Source of the DNA: Rhizaria sp. SCN 62-66 | Taxonomy: Eukaryota > Rhizaria, unplaced | Assembly (NCBI GenBank): GCA_001724265.1 | Contig: MEDY01000011.1 | Coordinates: forward strand, 124,001-188,000 | Reading direction: 5' to 3' | Length of the DNA: 64,000 nt | Part shown: piece after piece, positions 26,401 through 31,183 of the stretch | Position numbering within the stretch: the first letter of the stretch is position 1 | How the letters are laid out: each line of letters opens with the position of its first letter | The notes under the pieces: model-generated | Seen by the model: the letters and a program-made list of their open reading frames with translations, nothing else | What the model was told of the DNA's origin: nothing | Databases searched by the model: none | Translations under genes and position numbers: made by a program

Positions 26401-29400
26401 GTATCCTACGTCCGTTCTTTGACGCCATGGACGTCATCGGCGGACTTGGTACCACGATCGCCACGCTCGACTGCTTCCTGCCCTACAATTCGTCGATCCG
26501 CCCATTCTGGGTCTCGTCCATCGCCATCATGATGCTGCCTCTGGTCGGTATCTTGCTTCCGCTCGCTGTGCTGCTGCCAAGCTATCTCTTGAACCGTCGC
26601 AACTACCACAACCAAGTCAAACTTGCACTGAAGGACCAGCGCAGACATTTGGTGATCATGGCCGAGGAGTACCTCGAGTACCTGCAGACCATGCGCCGCC
26701 GCCGCGCCGCCGAGTCTGCGCTGCAGACAGAAAACAACGTGGACAAGCCTGACAACAAGCTGGGCCACGTTAAGCCCATCTGGGACTCTGTGGACGAGTC
26801 CGGTGAGCTCGGTATTGCCGGTCACAACGAGTCGCAGCGTGCCGCGCTTAAGACCATCCGCGAGACGGCGACACTGTCGACGGGCCACCGCATCTTCGGC
26901 GATATCCGCATCCACGAGCGCGAAGACCGCCGCACGCGTATGCGAAGTGAGTCTGACGAAGAGGCCGAGCACGCACGCGCCGCGGCCGCTAAGGCTGACG
27001 GCAACATTCCCGCGACTGGTCCTCTCGCCCCGCCCGGCGTGCCTGGCTCTCCTGGAGAGCCCACGTCCGCTGGCACTGGCGCTGCGCCCAAGAGCCGGCT
27101 CGTGCGGCGCAAGCTTGTGCGGCGCGTCAAGGTCGCTCAGGCCAACAACAGCACGCACAGTGGTGAGGCTGCCTCGGGCCCGTCATCGGGCATGCCCTCG
27201 CCCAAGCCCTCGCCGCGCGCGGGTGACGTCGGCAACATCGAGCTTACAGCTCTGGGTGCTGCTCCTACTCCCGATGAGACTGCTGATGCACAGGTGACAC
27301 TCACACTGTTGCCGTCGGCGGTTAAGCCGATGGACGATGGACATGCCGAAGACGACGAAAGTAACCTGTTTGTACACGCTGATGAGCTCGACTCCGTGCC
27401 TGTGGCTGTGCTGCCGAACGCGCACGCGCACGCGTCCGCTGTGGCACGCTCGTCTGCGCCCAAGCTGCGTCAGAACGACCCGCTAGCCAAGTACCGCGCC
27501 ATGCAGGAGAAGCTCGAGCACGAGGCTGCTGCTACTGCTGCCGAGGCCGCGGCTCTGCGTGCCGGTCGCGCCACTGCTGTTGAGTCACCCTTTGAGTTGC
27601 CAACCGCTTCGGCCCCCGTCGCTGCGCCTGTTTCTGCGGCACGGCACGGCGGTGAACTAGACTTACACTTTGATAACGCCACCGCAGCTACTGCTGCGAA
27701 TGATGCGTTTGGTTTGGGTGACGAAGCAATTGTGGCCGAGGACGTTAAGGAGCTCATGTCTGGTGCGATTGCAGTCAATGCGGATGTCTTTAACGATGTC
27801 TACATCGATGAAGACGGCAACGAGTACGATTTGCGCGGCGAATACAACGTCCAGCACGAAGGCTTTAATGCCAATGAGGACTTTGACATGAGCTTCTTGC
27901 GCGAGGACAGCTACAATAACGCTGAGAACGTGCACCGGCAGCATGCCGCTCTAATGCTCGATGTGGCGCCTGTTGCCGCCGATGAGCACGCCACGCACGA
28001 ACAGTTTGTTGCCATGATGGCGCGCTACATGCCCTTCCGCAAGGATATCGACTCCGACGCCGCCGCCGCGGCTGCTACGGATAAGAGTGCCGACGGCACT
28101 GTCGCCGCTGGTGCTGTTGCACGCAGCCTGGTCAACGGTCTGGCTGTGGATGCTGTGGACGATGAGGACGCTGCGAACATCAGCTACCTCATGACTGCCG
28201 AGTTTGAGCTGCTGTACGAGTCCGAGCTCTACCGCGTGCGCGCGGTGCGCAAGGAGCGTGCGATTGCCCGCGTCCGCGCGCGCGCCAAGCGTGACTGGTA
28301 TATCAAGACCTATGGTGAGATTGCTGGTAAGAAGATGTTGCGCGAGATGGAGATCGCCGACGACGGCAAGCGCCCCACTGCGGCTGAGCTGCGCCACAAC
28401 GTCGATGTGACAGAGTCGCGGTACATGTTCGCGCCTGCAGAGCTTATCGGCTTCATCGTCACATCGATCACCGTTGTCATGTTCGTTATGCACCCCAACA
28501 TCGCCAAGCAGTTCTTTACCTTCGTGTCGTGCCACGAAATCGGCGGCACGGACTGGGCCGGCGCCAGCTACTTCCTGGGCGACATGACTGTGCCCTGCTG
28601 GGGCAGCGACCACACGACGTTCTTCCTCGCGCTCGGTCTGCCAATGGGCCTGATCTGGGTTTTCGGCCTGCCGATGTTCGCGTGCTGGTACCTGTACAGC
28701 AACCGCGGGCTGATTCAGATGCACCACTCCGGTGTGTCGTCGGTAATGCGCAAGCGCAAGCTTGCGTTTGAGTCTCGCATGGCCTTCCTGTACCGCGGCT
28801 ACCGCACCACGCGCTACTACTGGTTCCTGGCCGAGCTTTTCCGCAAGGTCGTGCTCGTGGCCATCCCCGTCTTCTTCCCCGGCGCGCTGCACACGCAGCT
28901 CATCCTCGCCGCGCTCGTCGTGTTCCTCTTCATCGCCGCCCAGGTCTCTGCGCGTCCCTTCGAGAACAAGATCACCGAGTTCGTCGAGTACTTCTCGCTT
29001 TTTAGCTCGTTCATGATCTTCTTCCTGGCCAACTTCCTCTTTATTGAGTCTGTTAAGCAAGTCGTCAAGGACACGATCAAGTGGGTCATTGTGCTCATCC
29101 TCATCTTCTTTATCGTCACTGTCGTTGTCGCATTCATCCTGTTGGCGCGCGAGGAGCTCGAGATGGGCCCATTGCGCCGCCGCATCTACGAGGCGCACGC
29201 GGCCGGTAACGACGTCCAAGTCGTCATCCGTCAGTGGCGTATCGCGCGGCTGCAGCGCCGCCGCGAGAAGTCCGGCGAGGCTGAGCTCAAGGAGCAGGCC
29301 AAGCAGGAGAAGCGCGCCCGCCGTTCCGGTGGTGGTGCAAGCGCTGCTGGTGGCTCCGATGCCAACGTGCGCAACGTTGTGCTGAACGAAGCGCGCGACA

Positions 29401-29780
29401 ACCGTACGCCGTTCGCGCTCATGTTCAACGAGGTCAACCAAGCGCAGGCGCTGTCCGCCAGTCTGGACGGGCCCATCGACGTTCAGGGCGGGCTCTCGGC
29501 CGAGAACGCTAAGGCGCTCGACCGCGCCACCGCCCTCGCGGCTTACACGCACACCGTTGCTAACATGATTAACAATGGTGTCGACGTTGGTAATGATGAC
29601 ATGACAAGCTACCTACAGTCCGCGCGTTCGATGGCGGGGCAGACGAAGGACTTGAACGTCGTATTTGACGCAGAGACGGACGCAGAGACCGCTGCTGAGG
29701 ACGCTGCGCGTCTCGGCCGCTCCGCGCGCTCCGCCGTCGTCTTCCACAACGTCATACTTGATGACGATGACCTGCAGTAA
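2493..29780 (+). CDS. Giant (~9,095 aa) multidomain cell-surface receptor-like protein: repeats, CCP/Sushi, EGF, IPT, GCC2/GCC3, multi-pass membrane region
   Basis: One uninterrupted frame from ATG 2493 (or 2517) to TAA. Residues 1-33 are a signal peptide (hydrophobic core LVTCAFVCFLLFC, cleavage after SALA). About residues 35-2170 are tandem ~140-180-residue Ser/Thr-rich beta units, most ending in a P-x-x-C-(F/L) motif. More beta-rich sequence follows, with propeller-like stretches near nt 13500-17000, then about ten ~100-residue units with two Cys (nt 17500-21700). Next: eight CCP/Sushi modules (nt 21740-23510), a Ca-binding EGF-like module starting DVDEC, two IPT/TIG-like modules (nt 24440-25060), GCC2/GCC3 Cys-rich repeats (nt 25066-25480) and a further EGF-like Cys cluster (nt 26077-26192). 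Membrane segments lie at nt 26200-26610 and 28434-29150, separated by a ~600-residue charged cytoplasmic loop. The last block (GYRTTRYYWFLAELFRKVVL onward) resembles the TRP-like multi-pass tail of many protist GCC2/GCC3 proteins. Probable role: adhesion or sensing at the plasma membrane; ligand unknown. Confidence 0.93.
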   Translation: MRAGSGRNMRPHLQWLVTCAFVCFLLFCSSALAVDHTTVSLEFSSLPTRDAISATVTAYLNVRTTVTTLPTNETDGGFFSIICDHESITSISSVSSSGTTATVTQINGPLGVVSGIQSGDPALMGGVLTLAVVLPLSVVAPVYLNTAASHKLPANLCSSYFTNKVRERFTVSSPATTFTALPDWTTAPLVMMSSGITAAKPIVYSGSTGKAQLSLSIAILHAYQITSMNIEFISPCTGGSFAAATLDSQLSTVTVSSGTGSATSATINFNTYDAPLSPFTILVIDGVQLDPSTSVASNNLKQCFKLTFFGSSSTTLIPATTLPTSAFLIPNTAPAHLMVTTALPQMLGSTYWVDTYVAAPGTPTVNYVITVNSDPVTCPQALQTWTSPNLPVEKSTLMLNQTLMRDVSDLTCTVTVSSSDSTWIRSSFAAARFLVQCTSVPTSLSWIRLRVTNIMTETATLPEGCWTVETSASLTAPATSVRTMNAPWTVQPSSAITFDVTRRTTDSNALRFTLGGSAGKDIDVQVHLLTLPHCPAADLFKSYASSTYMSSLRNVDSTTALFSSSPYRTMRILYTSTNPSQTTRFQVASTALNNDNVVKIPPGCLQSMLIVNGALPPLVLQSTVDVSMSLSYSTYSQKSINLDIKSIVLPALFANPAATVFGNRFDLNDVTYPSTTNGGDRKYEVTWNAHCRAWTLNTDASVHKLGTAENNIGNCPVASVTANFLDMRCQDSPTNFRLQSASFQSTMYTITYPPAVDCFSLIARRGTNSSYQYAYTISTSNSSLVPNVGVSIADFSVRSLVATSITLSLQIAVVIMAGTTSVVALEIKKTGAAYSWSNSGTGNAALTTTTVAHWGSGSSSCTGSVSSDNFLLSCTPRIVNSVITSLPAPLGIGIDSLVADFSSLSSGSLPSAAISVSGSNSVYTAADMPLPDVSSRGIDHALVAMRALTDDDGSTIVRVVAKFFIYRTSGGGNAVKFAWSITPGCNGVVRVAAWTSSDVTTTCTLDNISIDRATATISCPYPSAVAQRSVQFPLQLHYKQLRVDGALPTTCVRAKMMVYISGTLLETTKSVDAMESVVSSDVDVVPRRLYVQTAPLTATVFSVDTVAGTFTNMYSYRYTLSSYRSGNQSIASSYFIRPCNENDVTVLVPSGPVQFTIGAAGSTDNVDSYSCPYVTGHDPIPASIPNGVVMHTCTLETIPNANLFGQVPQHFIEIDGMILNNKAATSVCLNINDGWDGTSNPAKSVLPLTFSQKQNAMEYDLTIAARVTVMGEDLYLTDARFFFTVEMSVYLLQEIPSSDEVYFTLALADRPECNAISLGREQSAMRPFSSKWGSSLTDSCVDMGYLPDNRRAIHCPHPGATVGLNHKVYTLRIPLLYEAPSNTTEVPRQCFETTMSGHKLKSLNPRDNVKFPSTSVDQLTPVEVLMRVKEKNIDDSWDRSDNASPWVVASTLDVAFSLLNQVGLSTNLAFEIEYNSSNATVCPPDALEFMPTVTLEPLDMSVTLATYYTHGEGFNCTATTATAAKLSVVCEALDDLVTTQGYILKMTNAFRVRYGVSAFVPFISDSCLKVTTHPYANPAQTGPLLESVHMYDYLIASHSPHAERVFHVSKKLVSALPDGDPAALFETHTFELQVYAYTNDFLTQANTEFDITFSDADVATKGFSTPELALAAIPTAYATTWTCTLTQSMPVGSGKLECSAPTLPTVATDLSTPMRVRFSGAQSHYGAIWPRMPKSVVLINNNQSSNPLGHLTTDSEHKIDIHVTTFGASVTHSWDGVHVTSGLKWTIYYHSSFRISSFDMETSKSCALRMAHDTALPVTAPGSNVISPGSIASDRWHYNFSILTFPSPDPLNELNSTTPTLPVTPFYELSLSTAAEAEFSASETRSIPKSCFTFKVNYYDTVTFIAYSMTWVGSTDDVAMGATASGNIYNDMYDVSVDVLDHTMSSATTFKSEIDVIVIPRHDLTGINTFDIELTSYCLNSFLFSSPTLTSVYNASSTGEDPLVEDWTLASSSATKVTLSCSNPVCFTDDKYMRFRLTGLVFNLDTSGAQQLAALPGRCLQVTSTFEDVVYSRPSVVKLPLPTAGSLSHFVQSTSLAQDTAMQGPVAAGNYIAMTFTRLFLRANDKVRLTLPTSLSIATGVAPSDSSNAVILSVFSSDNAVTRTLSCRIPCNLVVPTLVYESTQPLVCTPAKPCHVYMPTGTFSTVPLPILIDAFITLSITPSTPYTYLPRSNIVLSFSVNRLDRLSLPDLGITNIVTSAETTADPYVDGFTLDFDMPAMPRLSMFKRFALVITFSTSVSIVTPFDVAKLVGSTPVGSVGLLSANGRELRLSVASPIVASHMRIAGLIFGDALCVNTPTVFEKSGVCAAPSFTAKIVTELDTLAAELATAGASPPAALVAERDLSRIVTEGEVVAVSKSPFTFNPVFTPESFWHTRVINETATATGYTTVAEFNSPVDFMFDTTPGGHFVLEISAASAATIAGFIVTDAQLEFIGAEMGLTLDMVVDGANNRLWSVGIADPSPFASQLSDGASIGLTLTIDSATLRLAPVTAVLRIVPAANAVGRLEEAFLKLPASDRLSDAAGTSTSLVFPWTRNTASLSLAIFAPPFAPLRTNAALTEFRLTFSFTGAEVSSCSAVKSVYLVNSGVDSPSNYATDAVELTCTATATEIVCALVDVSNIVARTDTLQFVLKSCVKTPMSSAVTYSGSVGLYVSPTASGGAFDLYGHNPITQTLFALPRVAPAVYTDAVTASTIVMNANTNLFGVTFAFVGTAGTALCPYTLPRNGAIRVIVPQEARTKYVLDKLPSFPAPMVTVRDPDNLGYLITNAGGVELCDAVSTTTWLSYNNGFFHPLLNSTNAYNIEFGTLTDANVFISDVAFTNVVVNWVALPLLGMVTISNLNIDAASFTQTVGDSSVVVNVNLSPLAASVTLTQLDVRMTSTDGNCVFDPVLATRTPSTPFTNDPLVPETVEVMMNSLSPSTIYLRARSNSTTPKTLMIAHTIHGLLCTPGTRSFKFALVDALSHVRVSNEIESSIFTVGSLPVTEPDTDPADAPRTMCHVFATAASPRPISLPAEMRPLKIVAGQLYDIYCTVTLPRTWVPGQLLYLPLGRGWEQVEEREIAVQNANSVSAATANNFTWQTAENVPPERRVAVWYYRVLAPLLDDIEDYDFGTFHSTVALRNTEVAPATDVPDQNLGFIFSWLDVLSVSTSPASNIPYGIACLSLENYAPPYTFTGGSYYLRLIVPIELPIYSLYAQSSSVDSQFSKFATIKRRTGTTGNANIGLTQSNSRLTSTASETEIRYFISDSMNSKNTYDIKLCLFDIQTARDLATMQRLLTTGDTPMTLTIVNYYFDFWTWSYVTDVKTTYSNLRIASGLSSTMEQSANPPQLTVLPHPESGVIGYHLEPHVETRSRSGAAVSIRYGFTASSITSSTIVLAFMIPQYLLTSTRATSVKVTNSDGVFTEDYPSEGVSADCSSSFNNMVATLPRRSHDVNVTAEDARAAYRLSTSPTSCYRVTVSSTLVNAIKERSGTIDVTLFALSQEVLSAPPREGTLSIVALMPSPSTFEGKPLYSTTWALSYPIQPLPHDITAAVTVMSAGSSPVIDTVRNVATTIIYRLHQNGAVTQCPLTTGEDSATLQGTYTESACSPAVDLANYLRLTVDVADGRKHEGARGAITLSPDEMLLLVNFNNRVVVAIRRDPIFGTFIRDRGSTESYDISPYLEAADETFDAGGSRAASHAVAPFILHDYTSSYGPNFYVTVVVGLRIVSFRMTYGAASLWVLTDKPVLFAHSGAISVPRALRQEQPTVLQARNTQSFVLCQRALCIMYQRNSTYSVVVRAEFTLSDALTSVPKVTTNDLSSGTRPGTISVGRALPWILTKDYDNNLYVPDDELYYAYVLGKQRIAISRITGLRTYAPASSRRIAYVDVVALLGTETEVLGVAGVIPTGDGSAVVDVMTKATSWSESNRVGDLHRLFFTYADTKYSTTTTDLPLVSIAERALLADVPVPETQYQWDVLRPRVSMDGRMYTTIRPYVPVATPASSYNGPVLRVYGLRLAYLKSEDLLAADMYMHKPSTRSNAMKVTLRHPRRFMVKNTMTQHIAMDYAVWHDLPNNSNRPTATSICASRTNDKTWSMASNNQTSDASIVVMDNNDYQQALVCEQTVASTCFDVRSKFHAYPVVSVTSNTNSSLVYFERALERTVHMEAAPSSLVAIALRNCVPISGASCDMLIVVTMSSPTDVAGLSIAPRFVNFDASSALSLTYTTELGNTGTLACSVPNNLRRDCTFGTRGAGVTLWIPFGTYTLTNNGMSTVVKNSRSLPFARLSGGVQAMRALAATTAATGDVTGVLSGYKVLGSTGTLSTSRALRFAGVTSDWREGAMCATVWGANTTRCMSASFGENGVRLQSPAELVLDLPTPPADVQRVFLPSGDTFGWSQSQHKLYFWRYCEECTAGSPFFNPLSSTERVRSLLKVREITQPAPMFPEGSLIQRFHVLASTHPARGAFVLAIDQFGLTLPLRVDPRGNGFSLRTGKAGSTNWSPLASGTGIWNAYTTQIGGGSLGAQITAIVDWTDLTVISPTVLTSILVAFESGALVHYSAPVLGRTTSASASANPTAADLALPITQRVVRKPTGTGALRAIAVSIEWGLFFTAGDTGAIFYGFFPRNTSALAASFGDISLTRVTDLRLPCSVTSLALNPLGTVLVAGCSSGYLYSLRVTLASSPATPAAPVTVAFAFIPRDPTKKRLSTVPTFLQSYNTRWSDLTLVNSYDQAFFDRTYTDAFALRTQWDTVHDVAFHFFGSHLMVLGSNAAVNSASAAWSVATYHLSHPITGLQYTVADNSLNQITTWSIQANMPPVVYSDAPLFCRLDFPPTTTFPSLTLTTTWTGATVTGATAVAAPSTLERSQLQFKLALGSDSSMGVFKLTIAGVQNPSQLYDNLDDMTFVCRIADPLDATAVTNLDRFNTGFEVARVSNGILAGMLLSAELQRVDGTSVESLPHYTVGRTVELQVVLSTTATSDPIVMKVEALDHDSNAQNKCVLSATESEYTFATFGSATDIEVTIAVGTSTINFYIHCLTSTSVAGADGIKLRLSSNSAVAHIADFITGVFHVMPSVTPSVQYREAFPSTTVHDNPDSFPSSADVNIIISWDSPVYDSNVLIRILTNALDQCTFRDTLYTALPEASTFDIQIGTSNSYVNATLMRYEGVLMNCVQINPSVIITTTHTQGLVNLVDGGNQRPRVVYGSAYLEEVAGFDIPINAVRPFTVNIRPRAQVTSDLTVQLLRNSIAMTNTPCRLRTTAAGSESVEITVTVPVNQMQVTAYIICTQSFFLRESIDVRLTYSGASTGFEIVPTNNVKAYNPNSVSNFYKLDGTLMILAGNETTHRTSSGTALEIESIFSYPISRATIMVFLAPVASSCRFSKTAIKYSSMTTESIPGFAFMSDGVTPATGIFYNLETGALSDRVYVACMGTAGPNPLERQILSGDNIKWTQLPSITIRHELLVRTTAVGNRNNYLYGALQALVMHPLELVISPPWDGAQPVKVLVTGPPECTFVEGTDFINTIPTEVELGTVNLQPEFLRSITPGTSSIALRLYCPLTSVGGAVTFNMVVPDPSDGETPSEQAHREAYVGFTSLTFNINGFYDLVWFHDTPDGVSTVVSSSTAPTVPIPAGLIYNDAVVRIEATMRPLPVVNNDLNVEISLVDDDAHACQLSYSPMQSNIWLEQVFTNTQSVFSVYLWCESPTSQPIAVRFSIKGTTHGTSYPAFDSTRLQPQGSFSLKDLPDTFVTASPVRGSIMLSIHPNVPQQIRIERSDSSADCRFTSADKIADTASYTATAVVTQSQAQFDDISTRMGPIHFAIYCRRTHVKGPMIRLVSPVGSYVTETFGPYQVQGRMSISFTNPTTLVAQNITDTDAHLNEDGTEMLPGDTVTVMEDPYFLRAPKTDLRSFVLQMAPALSAQTIVRVSLSTIRGSCGFVATDSGSTGNGGGNTDVTDLSSTFQVLFYLGDSRVSFSVACREATTEFPYLIAESIAGERYITSLTRPLRVRGYLEFADLTNMVSPVTAWTVKSFSIRPVPLPTEETVIQVTDGSVAGSTNNCVFRLYGATTEYVASPFNFTYTSTMATQEIALYCRRVDQTQATAFTLTALNDIYLSTTSWSVNLRGSVWIEDAVANDVFVVAPPTPNPLDTIRTAKPHHLRLRFRPAVTSPTAFSLQSSIPRCLVSLTTTATATSITFTVPVNTETMDAYLVCSETQSTMPGVALTLRPQSGAVFYVAYTTATAPVYSTFVLTLPSGAPITSIHIREPNRLKLIFEPTAGLPLLTQIRVTVPSTVEGSCVIAAELVGTVPAAPATEWTSTRLFSAAAGSRELYFWVRCDDYTRDRGFDTNKLPVFTVTRESGELFWPLTTAPFETYYITCPVFSDVSNGLITTTAGEFGPRGYGSVLTYSCDTGYNLNTTQSNAAVPADCSSATNAFGLSESTCQQQVRCAWDGWAAERMPVCSLHVCSVIKAPTFGSITRTLGYSAGESTFDAGAAFACSVGYYVEGSSNITCTRGGWSASVPQCLGVVCPTLEAREGVDVESVSFTTTPPRYTSTATYVCPSGYRAVLNNTRRCLADGTWDGEVGVCTTSTCTPLLYDNARMVPMTYRNQQGTTLPSRDVYDETTTATYACKPGYEFNVSSSSHTTTRTCIENTWMPIYVPVCTYRTCPTLTRSYGTITQDPTSLANKFSVNLTMTCAYGTLPDPTKATAIWCNETAQWNNELTTCEPKFCGAPTSGSFMTVDVADGVSKFGVNYNSSTAVYRCSDGYDMTYAGYSPSDGTGVVSYRTSSLQLRATRICLPDGWTPSGTPQCSLHVCSALTLPSNVKDILYTSPSGLNTTNSATNAVRVYLSTALYRCETGYEPRDMLNTSMPHTALRTCRNIDIGWDHTEPVCTPYDCGPADEIPHMGSITYSYNPVVTPTPTSYRSNAIYTCAEGFVMESGAANATRVCSGPELGWYPAAPVCVDVDECDPNGGYFFDCAAAYGSSSRCINTFGSFVCTPYVTSSPALEAVVTEQQYTSYMLNPELYPLPATVDASTRTINPSDASGNQPIQFSVVQGRNLAAPYINAVMFSNPNVDVFPGLLDFDCRNVVVSEHDTYPDKMFRVQCLLTPGQGMDLYLRLQFCYAESVEASSSINCETWNWNWDGRSISYPDMSANSNYKLRYPAPSFVASSLFSVTYDSGRTDDYVMPSVMGEQIGFDINNLYFERPGLLSMYMGEATTTDDYPYECEIDIEKSLDLSTVNRTLVCRVPDMVNKANLRFKFGLAGHISYSTDQLSYPQIPRVDSVTGCAEAINDADGGVIITSGCSTEGTDYLHVTGNAFIEPLTAFVHGRRCVVEQYIDSTNFYCRVPVGTGSSLTFIVKASTQTVQVDNMLSYGAPTIDSVEGCTMPAANSRTVLNCARQGGNVLVLRGRNFGYDGATVSIGGISCLYVEHDRSNSMNASLPHRVVRCHVPPGTGLDQQIVISQRYGAASTQPFFLSYVQCTVGTYERGYSCQACNQGEYNNRTGSQAQCMQCPSGTHAPAFGATECLECPAGTYSPLGSATCYKCPRGTFSGARADRCAQCVPGTYASREGSTSCDKCGENAEQTIDYAYCQCKAGYYQTLGGVCALCAKGGDCTKGGMTVYNILSLASYSPSAIQDSVVKAVRVTIDLRLPAVTTAEQAAVRTLVIKVLFDDTDLPQERVVIESITPQILASDGYYGARVVLLVMPSFSQNGLVAHDTTTTTAVSEPASLNVSLPSFAVLSTSGRWVVGESPVADEIAYLLDIIMGLFTRPDQSEDPANNVTLSVAETTLGDAYVAEPTLDEAFARRPVSSFQECFHEACMSGSSCRAGHGGNLCTVCEPGYGRQSTFTCRQCFSTPVQALYLTASIVAAILICAVLAWKQIVDGRKSTNELPAPAVPLLFKIAVSGIQIFAIAARYDVYWPGILRPFFDAMDVIGGLGTTIATLDCFLPYNSSIRPFWVSSIAIMMLPLVGILLPLAVLLPSYLLNRRNYHNQVKLALKDQRRHLVIMAEEYLEYLQTMRRRRAAESALQTENNVDKPDNKLGHVKPIWDSVDESGELGIAGHNESQRAALKTIRETATLSTGHRIFGDIRIHEREDRRTRMRSESDEEAEHARAAAAKADGNIPATGPLAPPGVPGSPGEPTSAGTGAAPKSRLVRRKLVRRVKVAQANNSTHSGEAASGPSSGMPSPKPSPRAGDVGNIELTALGAAPTPDETADAQVTLTLLPSAVKPMDDGHAEDDESNLFVHADELDSVPVAVLPNAHAHASAVARSSAPKLRQNDPLAKYRAMQEKLEHEAAATAAEAAALRAGRATAVESPFELPTASAPVAAPVSAARHGGELDLHFDNATAATAANDAFGLGDEAIVAEDVKELMSGAIAVNADVFNDVYIDEDGNEYDLRGEYNVQHEGFNANEDFDMSFLREDSYNNAENVHRQHAALMLDVAPVAADEHATHEQFVAMMARYMPFRKDIDSDAAAAAATDKSADGTVAAGAVARSLVNGLAVDAVDDEDAANISYLMTAEFELLYESELYRVRAVRKERAIARVRARAKRDWYIKTYGEIAGKKMLREMEIADDGKRPTAAELRHNVDVTESRYMFAPAELIGFIVTSITVVMFVMHPNIAKQFFTFVSCHEIGGTDWAGASYFLGDMTVPCWGSDHTTFFLALGLPMGLIWVFGLPMFACWYLYSNRGLIQMHHSGVSSVMRKRKLAFESRMAFLYRGYRTTRYYWFLAELFRKVVLVAIPVFFPGALHTQLILAALVVFLFIAAQVSARPFENKITEFVEYFSLFSSFMIFFLANFLFIESVKQVVKDTIKWVIVLILIFFIVTVVVAFILLAREELEMGPLRRRIYEAHAAGNDVQVVIRQWRIARLQRRREKSGEAELKEQAKQEKRARRSGGGASAAGGSDANVRNVVLNEARDNRTPFALMFNEVNQAQALSASLDGPIDVQGGLSAENAKALDRATALAAYTHTVANMINNGVDVGNDDMTSYLQSARSMAGQTKDLNVVFDAETDAETAAEDAARLGRSARSAVVFHNVILDDDDLQ

Positions 29781-31183
29781 AGACGCCGCAACAGTCAGTA
29801 CCTGAGCTCTGAACTCTCTTTTTACTGTGCTGAAGGCTGGACTCTCGCGCTTCGCCACGTTGTCTTTCCTCTTGTCACGTCGTTACCAATATCTTTCAAT
29901 CTAATGGGTCAATTTTACTGTTAGCGTTATATCTTAGTAGCTTATGTAAACCTTTATTGCCTTTATTTTTTGTATAATTGTTCATTTGTGTGTCTTATTG
30001 CTCTCTCGATGTCAACAAGCCAACGTTCTCCTTGATCCTCTGTGGTTTGAGATTCCATGTTGTCGTCGATAAGTATGTCTTTAGTCGTCCTAATTGTGTA
30101 ATAATCATTACATTATCACTACACCGTCCGACGCTGATGTGTGTGCGCGTATGTGTGCTTGCTTATGAGTGAATGTGCAGTGAGTGCCTACTTGGCCCTC
30201 TGTATCATTCACCCCGGCAGCTCCCCTTTGTGCCTCTTCTCAGAATGCCTTAATCGTTTTATGCACGTGTTCTTCCTTCTATCTTTCATGCAGTGGCCCG
30301 TGCCGCCGCATGCCCCTGTGATGCCCTTCTCCCAATCCCCGCCCTCCCTGCTTTTTGTTTGTATGGCGCGCGCGGCTGGAAGTCAGCCTGAAATACCATC
30401 TCTTGCTGAAACGTCGCTGTATGTGAGGGTTATGTGTGTGCCGTGTGTCCGCAGTAGTGATGATCTTCACTGTTCTCTGGCACTCCACAACTCTCATAAC
30501 CGTTATTCCTTATCAAATATTTTTCTTGCACTTGCGATTGTTCGTTTTGTCGCTTGTTCTTTGTATTAATACTAAGGCATCTTATGCTCTGTGAACTTGT
30601 TCTGTGTCTCTTGCCAGCTTTGTCTTGATGGGTTTCTTTTTTTCATAGATACGCTTGGGTGTAGTAGCTTACTCTGTTTTACTTTATCGTCTTCTTAATG
30701 GTTTTGACACAATATTGAGGTCTGTATCACTGATTGTTTCAGTGAAGATGTCTCCTTCTTTTAACTGCAACTCAAGAAATTAATGTCCTTTAATGATAAT
30801 TACAAATTGTTGTAAGCTTATGCAGTATAAAGGAGTGAAAGCTATCTCAGATCATCACGATTGTCATACGTTTGCGTGCATCCGCGCGCTCGGACTCTCA
30901 ATTTAACAGCCATTATTAGTTTTTTGTTTTACAAATACATGTCGAAAAATTATTTTCTAGCTCCTTGCACTCATATCCTGAAATTGTCGCCACCATTGAT
31001 ATATCGATCACCAAAGTTGTATTCGTCCGCTTCAGTCTCAAAATATACTCGATGCAACATGAGATGTAAATCGTGGAACCTGGCCGCAAAGCGCAGCCAA
31101 TTTACTTATACGAAAAGGTACTACTGTAAGATCTTAAGCTTATTGGGGGTTCGCCTCATGAGAACGCAACTCGCACGTCAAGC
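29781..31183. other. Intergenic region between convergent giant gene and DBP3-like gene
   Basis: About 1.4 kb, T-rich on the plus strand, holding the 3' ends of both convergent genes. I see no convincing coding sequence; open frames are short and contain no known motif. No tRNA-like structure was recognised. Confidence 0.6.

Noticed and set aside
27951-29552. 533-codon minus-strand open frame
   Set aside because: Antisense to the membrane tail of the giant protein; Glu/Arg/Val-rich mirror translation without domains.
29781-31183. Possible tRNA, snRNA or other structural RNA in spacers (this and the other intergenic regions)
   Set aside because: No T-loop (GGTTCGAAtCC-like) or snRNA Sm-site plus stem pattern was recognised by eye; a covariance-model search would be needed.
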